From the NCBI GenBank assembly GCA_028565635.1, contig JAOXYB010042359.1, positions 1 to 12,811 on the forward strand: DNA of 12,811 bases, read 5' to 3'. The notes under the pieces are model-generated. The model was not told the DNA's origin. It was given only the letters and a program-made list of their open reading frames with translations, and did not search any database. Positions 1 to 12,744 of this stretch are shown piece after piece. The position numbers were made by a program, and so were the translations under genes. Position 1 is the first letter of the stretch; every line of letters starts with the position of its first letter. This stretch comes from Phoronis ovalis. Its lineage: Eukaryota > Phoronida > Phoronidae.

Positions 1-21
1 GTCAAAGATTCGTATCGACAT

Positions 22-43
22 TTGACCTACTTCTCAAGGTCAT
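22..43. promoter_or_regulatory. Everted nuclear-receptor half-sites TGACCT-N8-AGGTCA
   Basis: Two perfect AGGTCA half-sites in everted orientation (23-28 and 37-42), 8 nt apart, close to the left edge. It may be a retinoid-receptor type site or a fragment of a dispersed repeat. Confidence 0.3.
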
Positions 44-183
44 TTTGAAATGTCACCTGGCCTAATACGCCCACCAATCCATGGCCTACGTGAATCCACC
101 TTCGAATCATCAAGTCAATGCTTAGTCTTTATAGCGAGACAAAGAAAAGGTTACATATGCCGCCGCCGCATACGCTACGACTA

Positions 184-216
184 TATGCCCATTCACTATA
201 CATAGTGATGGGCATA
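184..216. repeat. Near-perfect 33-bp palindrome
   Basis: The left arm TATGCCCATTCACTAT (184-199) pairs with ATAGTGATGGGCATA (202-216), with one bulged T and a 2-nt loop. It lies in the stretch downstream of TCP11L1 exon 8. Confidence 0.75.
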
Positions 217-577
217 AAAATGAGATTGTCAGATGCCAGAAAGAACTTTTTACTATGTGTAAACAATACTACTTTTTCCTCCAGAGTAATATAACTATTT
301 ATGACACCATCAGCCACGAACCCAAAAGATTCCCACAAATCTGCGATTTGTGAATGAAAAGTCCTGCAATTCATTCACAAAACACGGAATACACTGGTGG
401 GAATGTTGTGGCACTACCAAGTCAACTCAAATAATCTATTAGCTTTTACAGATTTCATATGGAGATCACCATAACTGTTTAGGAAGCTGTTCAAGGACAG
501 CAAAACCACTGTTGTTTACCAAAATTTTCTTCATTTAAACATTTTTTACAAGTAACTGTAAAACATGCAGCACTTAC

Positions 578-744
578 TAATAATCTGGTGTACTTGGTGA
601 TCCCTTACAGCAACATCTACAAGTTGGGTTTTTAATGCTTCTTCTTGTGAACTTGACAAAGGAGCATAGCCATGCTTCTGAAGACATTCAAACAGTTCCT
701 TTCGAACATGTTCAAAAATTTCAGGCATTACTGATGTTAGCTTA
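578..744 (-). CDS. TCP11L1: TCP11L1 coding exon 8 (residues 344-399), last one recognised
   Basis: The acceptor is TAATTCCAG and the donor GTAAGTG, both strong. It encodes [20 protein letters not shown], then a stretch ending in [13 protein letters not shown], equivalent to the human segment that ends DDPIRRIM. It leaves in phase 1 with a single A. The donor shows that at least one more exon exists. Confidence 0.88.
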
Positions 745-3700
745 CTGGAATTAAAAGGCAAAATTATTAACAAACTAATTAATGCAAACTATTAATTAGT
801 CTTATGAATGCATTTTATTATTACTGAATTATTATGTATCTCTTTAAATAAAGGTATGAGATTAAGTCAACCATAACAAGTATTTCTATACTAATTTTGA
901 GCTTGTTGTGGCCATGAACCTTCTACACAGTTATGACTTGTGATGTAGACATTTACTTTATTTTTATCAAAGAACGCAGCGAGGTTTGTTATATATAGTT
1001 ATACAACAGCAAGTACTAATACCAAGCTCGAGATAAGAGACATGGCATTTGCTATGCATTAGTCACCAGTAGTCAAGAGACCAACCTGGCATCTATGATA
1101 CGTAGTAAATTTACTGTTTATATATACCCAGCCTCACACAGAGTGTATCCTATTATAGTTTACACCCAGATGTGCCTTTCTCTTACTTTTCCTTTTTGTT
1201 TGTTGTGCCACATTTAAACAATACAATAAAACAATAGCACAAATGTAGCTGGGGATGATATCAATAAAAATAATCACACGCTGTGCTAAGTTCTTGCAGG
1301 TTTATCATTTACATTAATACCATCCACCTGTCCTTGAATGAGAGTTTTAGAAACTAGACTGATAGGTGGCATCAGACATCACCAGATCTGTGATTATACA
1401 TGGCATGCATGCAGTGGTCTAGGTTGTCCCAGTACTCAGGACATCTAGTGTTCTGAAAGTCCCTAACTAGATGAATCTGACAACACACAGACACCAATAG
1501 ACACAGTATAATGTGTGATATGATAAGGAAATTGCATCATAATGCCCGAGTCTATAAAATAGTACACTTACTCTTTGGCTGTATGTTCCACAATGGCCAA
1601 CATATCTTTCTTTAATTTCTCTTTGAATCCTGATATACCAGCGATAGTTTCTCCGGTTATGTTATATATCACGAGTAAAGAAGCTGATACCAATATGATA
1701 TACTCTGTCCTCAAACCCAGATTGTGAAACCTTTCTTGATCCATTAAAAGTGTCTAAATTGAGAAGCACTTTTAGAAATATTATTTATTACTCACATAAC
1801 CAACATAATAGGACCTATATGGTTATTACATCTTCAAAGATCATCCAGTATGTTCAGACTGTTTGTTCAACCAGCATATCCCCCTAGTGGTTAAATTTGG
1901 AAATCATCTTTAAATGTTAAAACAATTTTAATTGTTAAAACAATGTGGCAATCATATCCCAAAGCAGGCCTAGAGAAATCTTCTACAAATGAGGAAATTA
2001 CACTTATAGAATACTATGGTTTACAAGAAAACAAAACAGCAATATTCTACCTCTGGGTATGCCCGACTTTCCTCCCAGTCCAGAAGGCTAAGGTATGCTT
2101 CATTAAGGATAGTTATTGGTGTTTTCTCCATCACTTTTTCAACTGCCTTGTTCAGCCAAAAGCGAGTAAACTCTAGACCATCTACTCCCATACCTACCGG
2201 AAACAATTTTGTGTATAGAAAAAATAATGCAAAATATGCCTCTAGTAAAATACTGAACAATAGCTCATCAATAGTAAACAGTAATGTGGCCATGCAGCTA
2301 TTTATCTGCAATTTTTCTTACATATACAAACATCACTACTAACAGTAATTACTTCTGCCACCAGGTGGTGGTGTGGAGGTTAGAGGTTTTTAATCCCATT
2401 TTTTTTGTTTGTTTGTTTATTAGCAGAATATCTCAAATGGGTTGCTTGTGTTATATGAACAAATTTATTAGATTTTGGCAAAGATCCAGGTCCGGTTTGG
2501 ATACTATCTAGAAAGATCTGTGTCTGGTTCTCGATGTTATCAAGCAAATGGATTATAATTTCTCGGCAATAATCAATGTAGTACATACAATTAGTGATTC
2601 AGTATGGTGTAATTGTTACTAGATTTGCAGCAGTTAAAAATCTTACTCTCTTGAGTAGCAAGGAATTCCTGGAATTTTTTCTTTTCATATTCCACAGACT
2701 GCTGCTGTATATATGGACGTATTTGTTGAATAGTAAAGTTAGCCATGTCCATCTTCATTAAATCCAAACCTTCAAAAAGAGCTCTGAAAAATATGTATCA
2801 AACTTTTATTTAAATCAGACACAAGTGACATTTTAAACTAACAGTTGATTTTAATTTTGAATCAGATAGCTGTTGGCCTTATCAACATCCATAGATGAGA
2901 TATAATCTGCCTCCGACAGGCCCCAACCTAATGACATGATCATCGTGTTACTTCTAACTTTGATATTTTTAAACACCAGTACTTGCAAATTCATTGATAA
3001 CTCCATTAAATTCTTACTTGTACAAGGGGACAATCTCATGTATCTGTTTCAGGTTTGCAATGTGTTCGTCTCTGATTGGTGCACATAAACGCTCCAGTAT
3101 GGAGATTACAAAGTTTGAGTAGTAATGTATATCAAAAGCATCATTTTCCACTTTCTGCTGGATCAATTCCATGTCAAAAACATCCAATATAGTTGTGCGT
3201 ATCCTCTGGTGTTGAGGTAGCAGAATGGATAATAGTGTCTGGAATATGAGTAACATAAGAACATGCTTAAATACATACATCTGGATTCATACAACCACTG
3301 TTTGACCTCTAACAGTTTAATTACACTTAAAATTTGGTCAAGGTTGTGTTTGTCAGTCCATTTTGCCACTTATAGTGTGAAGCGACATCTAGTGATAAAA
3401 CATTAACAATATATGGAAATGTTGACAATAGAATAATGAAGCTTATTTAAACATACAATCACCTAAGCTGTTATAATTGACAATTTGTGATAGCCCAACA
3501 TTATTTTTTTAGCTCAAACTTTACCTCCTTGACTTCTTCTAGTAATATTAAAGCATGAGAAAAATCTGGAGGGTCACATGCTAGTTTTTCTTCTAGGCTG
3601 TCCCAAAATGCTTTGTGCATTATATCTCGCACTTGTTTATTAATGCTGAAAAAAATAAACATTACTTATAAAAAAGGATAAATTGGGTGTCAATTAGACT

Positions 3701-4818
3701 CACATGCCACAAAACAGTTTAGAATTAGGTAGTGTTACACAAAGCAAAAACAAAGCACCCTGGGAAAGTACAAATTGTGAACTACAGAATCTTGTCATCA
3801 AGTGAACAACCATTTGAGTTAGTAGTAAGCCACAAATGTGTCTAAAATAATTAACTTATGACATTTACATTCCAAATATTATTGTGTATAGATGACATGT
3901 ATAAACAAACACCTTTTATTAGCTGGTTGGACATTTTCTAGTTGAAATTCATTGTTGACTGCAATTTCATGAGCCAATGCCATGTTCGTAACACCATCAG
4001 CAGATGCCATTAGTTGTTCAAAGGAGACAAATCGAGGTGGAGAAGCTATAAATTATAATAAAAAAAAAATCATTCAGGGATAGTGATTATTAACAGTTGA
4101 ATATTTCTTTATGACATAAGCTGGAGAAATAGAGACCGGTATTAAGATTCAAAACCCCAACATACATTAAGTAGGATGATAACATGTTCATAAATCAAAG
4201 AGTATCTATCAGAAAGGTAGCAACAATGATGCAGGATAGTAAAAAATATTGAACATCTAATTCTAAACATCCTGAGCTTAACCTTAAAAACACTTTTATT
4301 AAATCTTACCTTTAATGAAAAAATGATTTCAACAATGTTTTTGAAAAGTCTTATAAAATTAACCATTGTTAAAACAGTTTTTTGGGACTTGTATATAGCC
4401 TACATACAAGTCATAGTTACGGATTGTAAAATATCATGTGATCACTGCAGCACATATCATAATATTTTAAAAGTAATTAAAGTGAGTAAGGTGCCACTAA
4501 CCTTATCTAATCATAGGCTATCCCTATAGGTACATTTTCAAAAGAATAATTTCCCACAAGAATTATCAAAATTGTTAAATCCATTTTTAAGTTACAGAAT
4601 GAATTGAGCAATTTTGAAAATTCTTCTTGGAAATTGCTCTTTTAAATGCATGTAAATGCATGAACAGCTATGTCATATTAGTGACACCTTAATTTGTTCA
4701 CTGAGATGTAATTTTTATCTGTACCTGCAACCATGAAACCGGGTGGAAATCTAGGGGAATTTCCTGGTGAGGTTCCAGATTTGTCTGGTGTTCTAGGGGA
4801 ATCATTCCTTTCAGCCAT
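578..4818 (-). CDS. TCP11L1: T-complex protein 11-like protein (TCP11L1 type), 5' and central part, runs off the left edge
   Basis: Coding exons, in order, are 4725-4818, 3913-4045, 3525-3645, 3018-3238, 2647-2783, 2051-2193, 1572-1753 and 578-744. All are GT-AG and phase-compatible (1,2,0,2,1,0,2,1), giving 399 residues plus one base. The Tcp11 family signatures seen are [20 protein letters not shown] (33-52), [21 protein letters not shown] (87-97), [10 protein letters not shown] (117-126), [20 protein letters not shown] (167-186), [20 protein letters not shown] (197-216) and [10 protein letters not shown] (284-293). These align in order with vertebrate TCP11L1, which is about 509 residues and continues for roughly 75 residues past the point where this model stops. 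The molecular role is poorly known; the paralogue TCP11 acts in sperm function, and the yeast relative is Sok1. The start ATG has a weak context (C at -3). Orthology to TCP11L1 rather than TCP11 or TCP11L2 is from recalled similarity. Confidence 0.93.
745..1571. other. TCP11L1 intron between exons 7 and 8 (827 bp)
   Basis: It has no coding sequence. A 12-bp palindrome AGTAAATTTACT lies at 1104-1115. The 10-mer ACATCTAGTG (1441-1450) recurs at 3385-3394 in the intron between exons 3 and 4. Nothing else stands out. Confidence 0.6.
775..799. repeat. Inverted repeat CTAATTAAT-N7-ATTAATTAG
   Basis: Perfect 9-bp AT-rich arms with a 7-nt loop, just upstream of the exon 8 acceptor. Its low complexity makes chance plausible. 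Confidence 0.5.
1572..1753 (-). CDS. TCP11L1: TCP11L1 coding exon 7 (residues 284-344)
   Basis: The acceptor is CTCAATTTAG and the donor GTAAGTG. It encodes [20 protein letters not shown], then [14 protein letters not shown], aligning with human TVLMDQSRFHELQLQLEQL and AVLLVT. Phase 0 in, phase 2 out. Confidence 0.92.
1915..1944. repeat. Short tandem repeat, TGTTAAAACAAT twice, period 18
   Basis: Identical 12-mers at 1915-1926 and 1933-1944, in the intron between TCP11L1 exons 7 and 6. Confidence 0.5.
2051..2193 (-). CDS. TCP11L1: TCP11L1 coding exon 6 (residues 236-283)
   Basis: The acceptor TTCCGGTAG at 2194-2202 is the only one seen that keeps the phase (A|GT Ser); its pyrimidine tract is poor. 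The donor is GTAGAA. It encodes [20 protein letters not shown] and [17 protein letters not shown], matching the human LDFVTQWLEEA and YAYLKLLKWDH positions. It is shorter than the human counterpart: the human Gly/Met-rich insert (GGMAAGSGDM) is absent. Confidence 0.88.
2358..2371 (+). promoter_or_regulatory. CTCF-like core in a TCP11L1 intron
   Basis: CCACCAGGTGGTGG matches the core CCASYAGRKGGCRS at 13 of 14 positions. It lies between exons 5 and 6 of TCP11L1, in an intron that otherwise holds only an AAAC-type microsatellite (about 2399-2420). Confidence 0.3.
2647..2783 (-). CDS. TCP11L1: TCP11L1 coding exon 5 (residues 190-236)
   Basis: The acceptor is ATTTTTCAG and the donor GTAAGA. It encodes [20 protein letters not shown] and [13 protein letters not shown], closely matching the human DLMKVDMANFAISSIRPHL and EYERKKFQEIL blocks. 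Phase 2 in, phase 1 out. Confidence 0.94.
3018..3238 (-). CDS. TCP11L1: TCP11L1 coding exon 4 (residues 117-190)
   Basis: The acceptor is CATATTCCAG and the donor GTAAGAA. It encodes [20 protein letters not shown], then [20 protein letters not shown] and PLY. It is the longest and best conserved exon of the gene. Phase 0 in, phase 2 out (AA|A Lys). Confidence 0.94.
3525..3645 (-). CDS. TCP11L1: TCP11L1 coding exon 3 (residues 76-116)
   Basis: The acceptor is TTTTTTTCAG and the donor GTAAAG. It encodes [20 protein letters not shown], then [17 protein letters not shown]. The aligned human segment reads KKRVKEIVHKAFWDCL. Confidence 0.93.
3913..4045 (-). CDS. TCP11L1: TCP11L1 coding exon 2 (residues 32-76)
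   Basis: The acceptor TAATTTATAG follows a poly-T tract, and the donor is GTGTTT. It encodes the family signature [20 protein letters not shown] followed by [16 protein letters not shown]. Phase 1 in, phase 2 out. Confidence 0.93.
4046..4724. other. TCP11L1 intron after the start-codon exon (679 bp)
   Basis: It is AT-rich. Only the inverted repeat and 10-bp tandem near 4606-4662 stand out. The open frames on both strands here are short and unrelated to known proteins. Confidence 0.6.
4606..4639. repeat. Inverted repeat GAGCAATTT / AAATTGCTC
   Basis: Perfect 9-bp arms (4606-4614 and 4631-4639) with a 16-nt loop, followed by a 10-bp tandem TAAATGCATG x2 (4643-4662). It is in the intron after the TCP11L1 start-codon exon. 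Confidence 0.5.
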
Positions 4819-4851
4819 CAGTACTCTTGTGTTAACTTGTTATTCCAGTGT
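4725..4851 (-). CDS. TCP11L1: TCP11L1 exon carrying the start codon (coding 4725-4818)
   Basis: ATG at 4818-4816 opens a Ser/Pro-rich N-terminus ([20 protein letters not shown]) that is probably disordered. The donor is GTACAG after GTT-GCA-G, phase 1. Upstream, an acceptor TTGCTAG at 4852-4858 would start the exon at 4851, leaving 33 nt of 5' UTR here. Its pyrimidine tract is weak. Confidence 0.85.
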
Positions 4852-5004
4852 CTAGCAATTAAGTGAAATGAGCCCAAAATGAGTTTCATGTACAAAATTT
4901 CTACAAGTAATCCATAATGAAGAATTTAAGTTGAAGGATATGGATGCTATAGACGAATACTAGACTGGACTCAGTCTGAATAATGAAGTTTGTATCATTG
5001 AATA

Positions 5005-5064
5005 TTTTTTTTACTCAAATTGCTTAAAGTGATTATTTTTTTACTCAAGTTATCTAAAGTGATG
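5005..5064. repeat. Tandem duplication, two copies of a 30-bp unit
   Basis: The units at 5005-5034 and 5035-5064 share TTACTCAA-TT-CT-AAAGTGAT spaced exactly 30 bp apart, with a few substitutions. They lie in TCP11L1 intron 1. Confidence 0.75.
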
Positions 5065-5276
5065 ATAAATTATAGTTTTTCAACTGTGTAACTTATATTT
5101 AGTCATATTTAAATTTTGATAGTTTGATACCCCGAAACCCCAATTTTAAATATTTTTATTTTCGGTACTAATAATGATCAATTTATCGATAGTACTGGTA
5201 GTGTTATAAATGACGAAATATGAGTAAAATTGTCAACTATCAATATATTAAATCCTTATATAATTAGTTTTTCCTC

Positions 5277-5292
5277 AGCCTGTGGACAGGCT
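5277..5292. repeat. Compact hairpin AGCCTGT-GG-ACAGGCT
   Basis: Perfect 7-bp arms with a 2-nt loop, in the first intron of TCP11L1. It is one of two such hairpins about 120 bp apart. Confidence 0.6.
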
Positions 5293-5397
5293 AAACGAAT
5301 ACAGATCTAGTACTTAATTATAGTTATATTTATACCTTGACATATATTTCTTAATGAACTTTCTTGGCTTGATGTGGTCATATATCCCGATATATAT

Positions 5398-5413
5398 CTA
5401 GTCCTCGGACTAG
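5398..5413. repeat. Compact hairpin CTAGTCC-TC-GGACTAG
   Basis: Perfect 7-bp arms with a 2-nt loop. It has the same size and geometry as the hairpin at 5277-5292, and both contain a GTCC-type stem. Confidence 0.6.
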
Positions 5414-5873
5414 TTGGGGTAATCAAGCAATAATTAATTGAACTGCAAGCAGCTGCTACCAGCTTGTTCTAAATTATTTAATAAAAATCCCGGAATAAAA
5501 TGCCAACTGTTATTAAAAAGTCCAGAGATTATATAATTTCCCCTTCAAACATTAAAAAATTCCGAAGGAATACACACGGCATCACCTGTTCACATATTAC
5601 AATATAAACTGAATTAATCTCCCGGGGATTAAATCTGTACACAAGTTATCATTCATCAGCTGATTAAACTGGCATTTTGCCTTTCCTTTGTTTTGGAAAA
5701 TAGCGATTTTTAACTTACGATTTTCATGAAATATAGGCAAAATGTTTGCTATTATTTTTCTTCTTAAAAGTGTTTATCAAGTTCTTTCAACACCCATATT
5801 TACATTTCTACAGCAATACCGAACAATCTGGAACACACAGAATAGAATGACTCACCAGGATTTCAAATTCGAA

Positions 5874-5886
5874 GGACGCCATCTTT
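5874..5886 (-). promoter_or_regulatory. YY1/TISU-like element AAAGATGGCGTCC
   Basis: On the minus strand AAAGATGGCGTC matches the TISU consensus SAASATGGCGGC at 10 of 12 positions and contains the YY1 core AAGATGGCG. In animals this element sits just downstream of transcription starts of TATA-less genes. The placement in the suspected first exon is as expected. Confidence 0.5.
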
Positions 5887-5904
5887 GTTGTTGCTGTTTT
5901 TCGG

Positions 5905-5918
5905 ATGCCATCTGGTGA
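5905..5918 (-). promoter_or_regulatory. CTCF-like core, copy 1, upstream of TCP11L1
   Basis: The minus-strand sequence TCACCAGATGGCAT matches the CTCF core CCASYAGRKGGCRS at 12 of 14 positions. It lies about 20 bp upstream of the YY1-like motif. This is motif similarity only. Confidence 0.3.
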
Positions 5919-5936
5919 TCATTCGAAAATGTTGTA

Positions 5937-5950
5937 ATGCCACCTGGCGA
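5937..5950 (-). promoter_or_regulatory. CTCF-like core, copy 2, 32 bp from copy 1
   Basis: The minus-strand sequence TCGCCAGGTGGCAT matches the CTCF core at 11 of 14 positions, in the same orientation as copy 1 and 32 bp away. Confidence 0.25.
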
Positions 5951-5984
5951 ATAGCCATTTTAAAATACAAGTCTGCCTTATCCT

Positions 5985-6119
5985 GTGGTGGGTTTCTCGA
6001 AACTTATCGCATCTTCAATCTAAGATTGCGATGCGTTTAGGATTAAATTTAGACTGAATTAGACTTTACGATAGAATTAAGACGACACCTGTCGTAGGAT
6101 AGCACCAAGAAACTCACCC
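5985..6119. mobile_element. Small structured MITE-like element between CAPZB and TCP11L1
   Basis: The outer arms GGTGGGTTTCTCG (5987-5999) and, inverted, the end at 6107-6119 (GGTGAGTTTCTTG) match at 11 of 13. Inside are two compact hairpins: CGCATC/GATGCG with AATCT/AGATT (6008-6035), and ACGACA-CC-TGTCGT (6082-6095). No convincing target duplication is seen. A short palindromic MITE or another structured repeat are both possible. Confidence 0.4.
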
Positions 6120-6243
6120 TTGGTCTTCAAAATTGTAGGTCATTTTGAATGATCATAAAATTTTAGTCCGGTTTAGACCATCACAAGAAGTCCATATTCT
6201 TTCACATATTACAAAAAAGCACTAATGTTCATCTATAAATGAA

Positions 6244-6363
6244 TTTATTTTACAGTATTTTTACTATTATCAATGAGATGTTAGTTATATTTTATTTGTG
6301 TTGAATTATATCATCTCATTTCACGTTTTTACAAAATTGATGATTTAACAACCATACTTTATT
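6244..6363 (-). terminator. Cluster of three AATAAA polyadenylation signals for CAPZB
   Basis: Minus-strand AATAAA occurs at 6363-6358, 6296-6291 and 6249-6244. The last is followed within about 25-45 nt by a GT-rich tract (GTGCTTTTTTGTAATATGTG), as expected downstream of a cleavage site. Which signal is used cannot be told from the sequence. Confidence 0.5.
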
Positions 6364-7113
6364 GATTAAAATTATCAAACTACATTAAGCCTGTACATGT
6401 GTATACTAATAACTGTAGCTACTGAACATAAACATTTACTTCTTTGGCATTGTCCCTGGAACAGAAGGAAAACAGTCAAAACCGTTTCTTATTTTCCTTA
6501 CAACAGATAGCTAACTAAGGAAAGGCAATATCACCAAACAGTGGACCAAACACCCACATTAATATCATCACTGAAAAAATTACATTTCTGTATAAACAAG
6601 TGTTGACACCATCTACAAAAAGGAACTTTTTCCTTACAGGAATACTTGACATTTCCTTTTTCTAACTTTACAGTGAAACACTGTCTTGATGATTTTTTTA
6701 CATATAAATTCTTATTTCACCTGATATCCTCTCGTTCAAGTATAAAATTAGATATCTGCAACTTGCACTTTCTGCAAAATATCATAAATGAAATTCACCT
6801 AGCCTTTTAGATCCTTGAATCAATAACAATTATATTGTAGCTCTAAAACATTGCCTGTTGGACTTCATATGCCAACTATAACTACTGCTTTTTGTATTAA
6901 ATATGTTAGTTTAAGTTACTGAAGCAAAACAAATCGTGGCAAAAACTATAAAGTGACACATCATGATGCTGCTGTACAGGAGAAAGTACACATTGGGAAT
7001 TATTCGCATTCGTAGGAAAATTCAAATATATTTATAAGCACTGTCAGTTTTTTGTACATTACTTAATATATAAGATTCACCAATTTACTGCATAGTACCA
7101 ATACATTATATCT
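6244..7113 (-). other. CAPZB: Probable 3' UTR of CAPZB
   Basis: The stretch from the stop codon down to the last AATAAA has no recognisable coding sequence on either strand and is AT-rich without obvious repeats. No AATAAA occurs before 6363, so the 3' UTR would be about 760-890 nt. Confidence 0.5.
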
Positions 7114-11977
<4,864 letters not shown>

Positions 11978-12040
11978 CTTATACTAGTAATTAACTCGCC
12001 GACGGGAAACAAGGAAGCGAGGGTGTTCACTCTATAAATC

Positions 12041-12052
12041 CAAGATGGCTAC
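12041..12052 (+). promoter_or_regulatory. YY1-like CAAGATGGCTAC in the CAPZB promoter
   Basis: It matches the TISU/YY1 consensus SAASATGGCGGC at 10 of 12 positions on the plus strand, i.e. as GCCATCTTG relative to CAPZB, about 65 bp upstream of its ATG. An ETS-like CCGGATGT lies next to it (12053-12060, minus strand). They probably mark the CAPZB transcription start region. Confidence 0.4.
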
Positions 12053-12436
12053 ACATCCGGGTTTTTGAGGCCACCTGTTTGGAAAACTTCCATATATGGA
12101 AATGTGAAAATACTTTCGTGTCTTGTGTTTGTGGTTTGCAACAGAGAAAAGCAATGTATAAAAACGATGAAACTTTAGGATTTATTCAAAATCAAAGAGA
12201 TATCGATCAAACTGAATGTTCTTTTTTGTTTGTATTAGTTCCACATATATCCTGTAGACGTCGCTCCACATACAAAACTTGAGACGAAGAGATCTGCAAA
12301 ACAACCTTACATACGAATGTTGTCCGTCGTCTTAATACATTACGTATATCCAATAGAATAGCTTTAAACAAGGAATGATGTTAGAAACAATGCCATTTAA
12401 TTAGGCTCCCTGATTCATTGAACAACAATTACAGTC

Positions 12437-12559
12437 ACGTGACTTTTTGACATCCAATATGGCAGGTTCTGGCTAATCATTTAATGTTTATAGTATTTTT
12501 GGTGTAATTTCTGGAAGTTATCGTGCCTAACTTTAAGATCTGCAAGTGTGAAATTTAAG
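12437..12559 (+). other. Possible 5' non-coding exon of a divergent plus-strand gene
   Basis: A strong donor, TTTAAG|GTAAGT, lies at 12559/12560. Upstream are an E-box with flanks GTCACGTGAC (12434-12443) and a YY1-like CCAATATGGCAGG (12454-12466). The ATGs inside give only frames of six and seven codons, so any exon here would be 5' UTR. Nothing coding follows before the edge. This is inference from splice and promoter motifs alone. Confidence 0.28.
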
Positions 12560-12722
12560 GTAAGTTCGGTGTTTGTCGTTCTGTTTTTAAAAAATGGAAT
12601 AGCTGAAGAAGTTAACCAATACGGCTCTAGTGAAACTGCTTTTCGCGAGAAATAAAGGCTAAAATAAAATGCATTTTGATTATTTGAATTCCTTCGACAC
12701 ACCTTAGATCACACCTTTTTGT

Positions 12723-12744
12723 CTTCTTCTTCTTCTTCTTCTTC
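12723..12744 (+). repeat. (CTT)7 microsatellite
   Basis: Seven uninterrupted CTT units plus C, in the intergenic sequence near the right edge. Confidence 0.95.

Larger units (their letters stand above)
1..577. other. Left-edge stretch without a recognised exon
   Basis: This should be the intron after TCP11L1 exon 8. I tried each plausible acceptor on the minus strand in phase 1, and none continues the Tcp11 domain. An 81-codon minus frame (129-374) has no family resemblance. It holds the palindrome at 184-216 and the everted half-sites at 22-43. Confidence 0.5.
4852..5855. other. Suspected TCP11L1 intron 1 (1004 bp)
   Basis: It contains the 30-bp tandem duplication and the two compact hairpins described separately. 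There is no coding sequence. If the non-coding first exon is not real, this is upstream sequence. Confidence 0.45.
5856..5930 (-). other. TCP11L1: Probable 5' non-coding first exon of TCP11L1 with a 12-codon upstream ORF
   Basis: The donor CTG|GTGAGTC (5855 onward) lies downstream of AAAGATGGCG (ATG at 5882-5880). Splicing to the acceptor at 4851 gives an upstream ORF, ATG-GCG-TCC...ACA-CTG-GAA-TAA (12 codons), which ends at 4840, 21 nt before the main ATG. Its ATG has a strong context (A at -3, G at +4), while the main ATG is weak. The 5' limit of the exon is a guess; there is no transcript evidence. The exon cannot extend the main protein, because the joined frame meets TAA. Confidence 0.5.

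Noticed and set aside
129-374. 81-codon minus-strand frame in the left-edge stretch
   Set aside because: It has no resemblance to the missing Tcp11 C-terminus, its frame does not fit the phase left by exon 8, and it contains a palindrome. Treated as chance.
361-577. Candidate acceptors for a next TCP11L1 exon (for example TTTTACAG near 557, TTGCAG near 365)
   Set aside because: In the required phase they give sequences without similarity to the family, and most run into a stop quickly.
1421-1445. GTCC...GGAC pairing that looked like a tRNA-type stem
   Set aside because: Only 4-5 bp pair, and there are no A-box or B-box motifs or cloverleaf. Not a tRNA.
5856-5882. Upstream ATG as an alternative N-terminus of TCP11L1
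   Set aside because: Joined to the 4851 acceptor the frame meets TAA after 12 codons. Joined directly to 4045 the phase is wrong (0 against 1).
12079-12282. 67-codon plus-strand frame upstream of CAPZB
   Set aside because: No conserved motif, no plausible splice or promoter context of its own, and ordinary length for chance.
12481-12702. 73-codon minus-strand frame near the right edge
   Set aside because: It overlaps the suspected divergent 5' exon on the other strand and shows no family resemblance.
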